Assembly (NCBI GenBank): GCA_021647405.1
Contig: JAKIUU010000023.1
Location: 1-40,531, forward strand
Length of the DNA stretch: 40,531 nt
Source of the DNA: Flavobacteriaceae bacterium
GTDB lineage: Bacteria > Bacteroidota > Bacteroidia > Flavobacteriales > Flavobacteriaceae
Direction of reading: 5' to 3'
Below are positions 40,354 to 40,531 of this stretch, one piece after another. Below the pieces are notes generated by a model that was not told the DNA's origin, did not search any database, and saw nothing but the letters and a program-made list of their open reading frames with translations. Position 1 is the stretch's first letter, and each line of letters begins with the position of its first letter. The position numbers and the translations under genes were made by a program.

Positions 40354-40531
40354 CAAAAAACGGTGAAAGTGAACCACCTTGGCCGGATTAATGTGAACCA
40401 CTCCAGCCGGGTTAAACAGAACCACTAAAATCGATTCTATTTGTAAGCCATAAAATGTCTTTTTTTATAGGAAAAATGACATGGCCAATAAACAAATAGA
40501 AATGCGTAAAATAAAGAAGTTATTTAAGTTA
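40352..40531 (+). mobile_element. IS21-family element, left end (continues past window)
   Basis: Two direct 24-base repeats of the form GTGAACCAC-N6-GCCGGRTTAAN (starting 40370 and 40394) plus a third partial CAGAACCACT lie inside the boundary, the multiple terminal binding sites typical of IS21 elements. The istA start follows. The exact outer end, possibly TGCAAAAAACGG at 40352, is uncertain. Confidence 0.75.
40481..40531 (+). CDS. istA: IS21-family transposase IstA, N-terminal part (cut by window edge)
   Basis: ATG 40481 opens a frame reading MANKQIEMRKIKKLFKL to the window edge, typical of the start of IstA before its helix-turn-helix. It lies about 54 bases inside the last terminal repeat. 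IstB and the right end are outside the window. Confidence 0.75.
   Translation, partial: MANKQIEMRKIKKLFKL

Noticed and set aside
40370..40427. 24-base direct repeats considered as a small CRISPR array.
   Set aside because: The units are contiguous without spacers and sit at an IS21 end beside istA, which explains them.

Overview
The window looks like a chromosomal segment of a Flavobacteriaceae-type Bacteroidota. Base composition is AT-rich. Many genes follow the Bacteroidota promoter pattern TTTG-N18..20-TAnnTTTG. It carries GLPGLI proteins, a TonB-receptor-type barrel, DUF4292, HU-SPOR and bacterial mevalonate-pathway genes, and the usual dispersed Bacteroidota intergenic repeats. No rRNA, tRNA or CRISPR array was recognised.

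Layout. 1-66: start of an IS1595-type transposase cut by the window edge. 0.2-10.1 kb: core genes surE, a small membrane protein, lpxB, a MATE exporter, comEC, a sugar-1-phosphate nucleotidyltransferase, a TPR protein, a DUF4292 lipoprotein and an EnvC-like factor. 10.1-16.45 kb: very AT-rich accessory block on the minus strand. It holds a lipoprotein, two decayed genes, and an operon of a small secreted protein, two GLPGLI proteins and an outer-membrane receptor-like barrel. 17.1-20.6 kb: core genes (thioesterase, HU-SPOR, dprA, hypothetical). This core block is bracketed by an inverted pair of complex non-coding elements (A, about 16.44-16.98 kb; B, about 20.76-21.28 kb). 21.3-23.15 kb: Cys-rich lipoprotein, a partial third element copy (C) and an IS3-family element. 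23.2-30.2 kb: core genes kbl, queD, lpxH, an rRNA pseudouridine synthase, a UbiA prenyltransferase, mevalonate kinase, mvaD and a small hypothetical. 30.5-34.65 kb: metal-resistance cluster (ArsR, MerTP, GDCCVxC protein, CsoR-like, thioredoxin-like, HMA protein, outer-membrane protein, ferritin-like/VIT). 34.7-40.35 kb: accessory lipoprotein array with repeated metalloprotease C-termini, ending at an IS21 element that runs off the right edge.

Most interesting signal. At least three loci (A, B, D at 39.0 kb) share one architecture. An outward-facing TAnnTTTG promoter is followed at once by a long-range stem (CCTCCGGTTA/TAACCGGAGG in A and B; CCTCTGTTG/CAACAGAGG in D). The stem encloses a conserved loop core (AAAAGGGTTTTAA...), and CTAGCG-type double hairpins follow. 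The stem changes on both sides between loci, which suggests a structured RNA. Each copy lies divergently upstream of a secreted or lipoprotein gene, and A and B are identical for 199 bp up to and including the start codons of two unrelated proteins.

Second signal. Five units on the minus strand pair the C-terminal end of an HExxH lipoprotein metalloprotease (one full copy, four truncated) with a small lipoprotein; four of those lipoproteins form one divergent family. A hairpin repeat lies directly behind three of them. This resembles an effector/partner array growing by duplication, but function is unknown.
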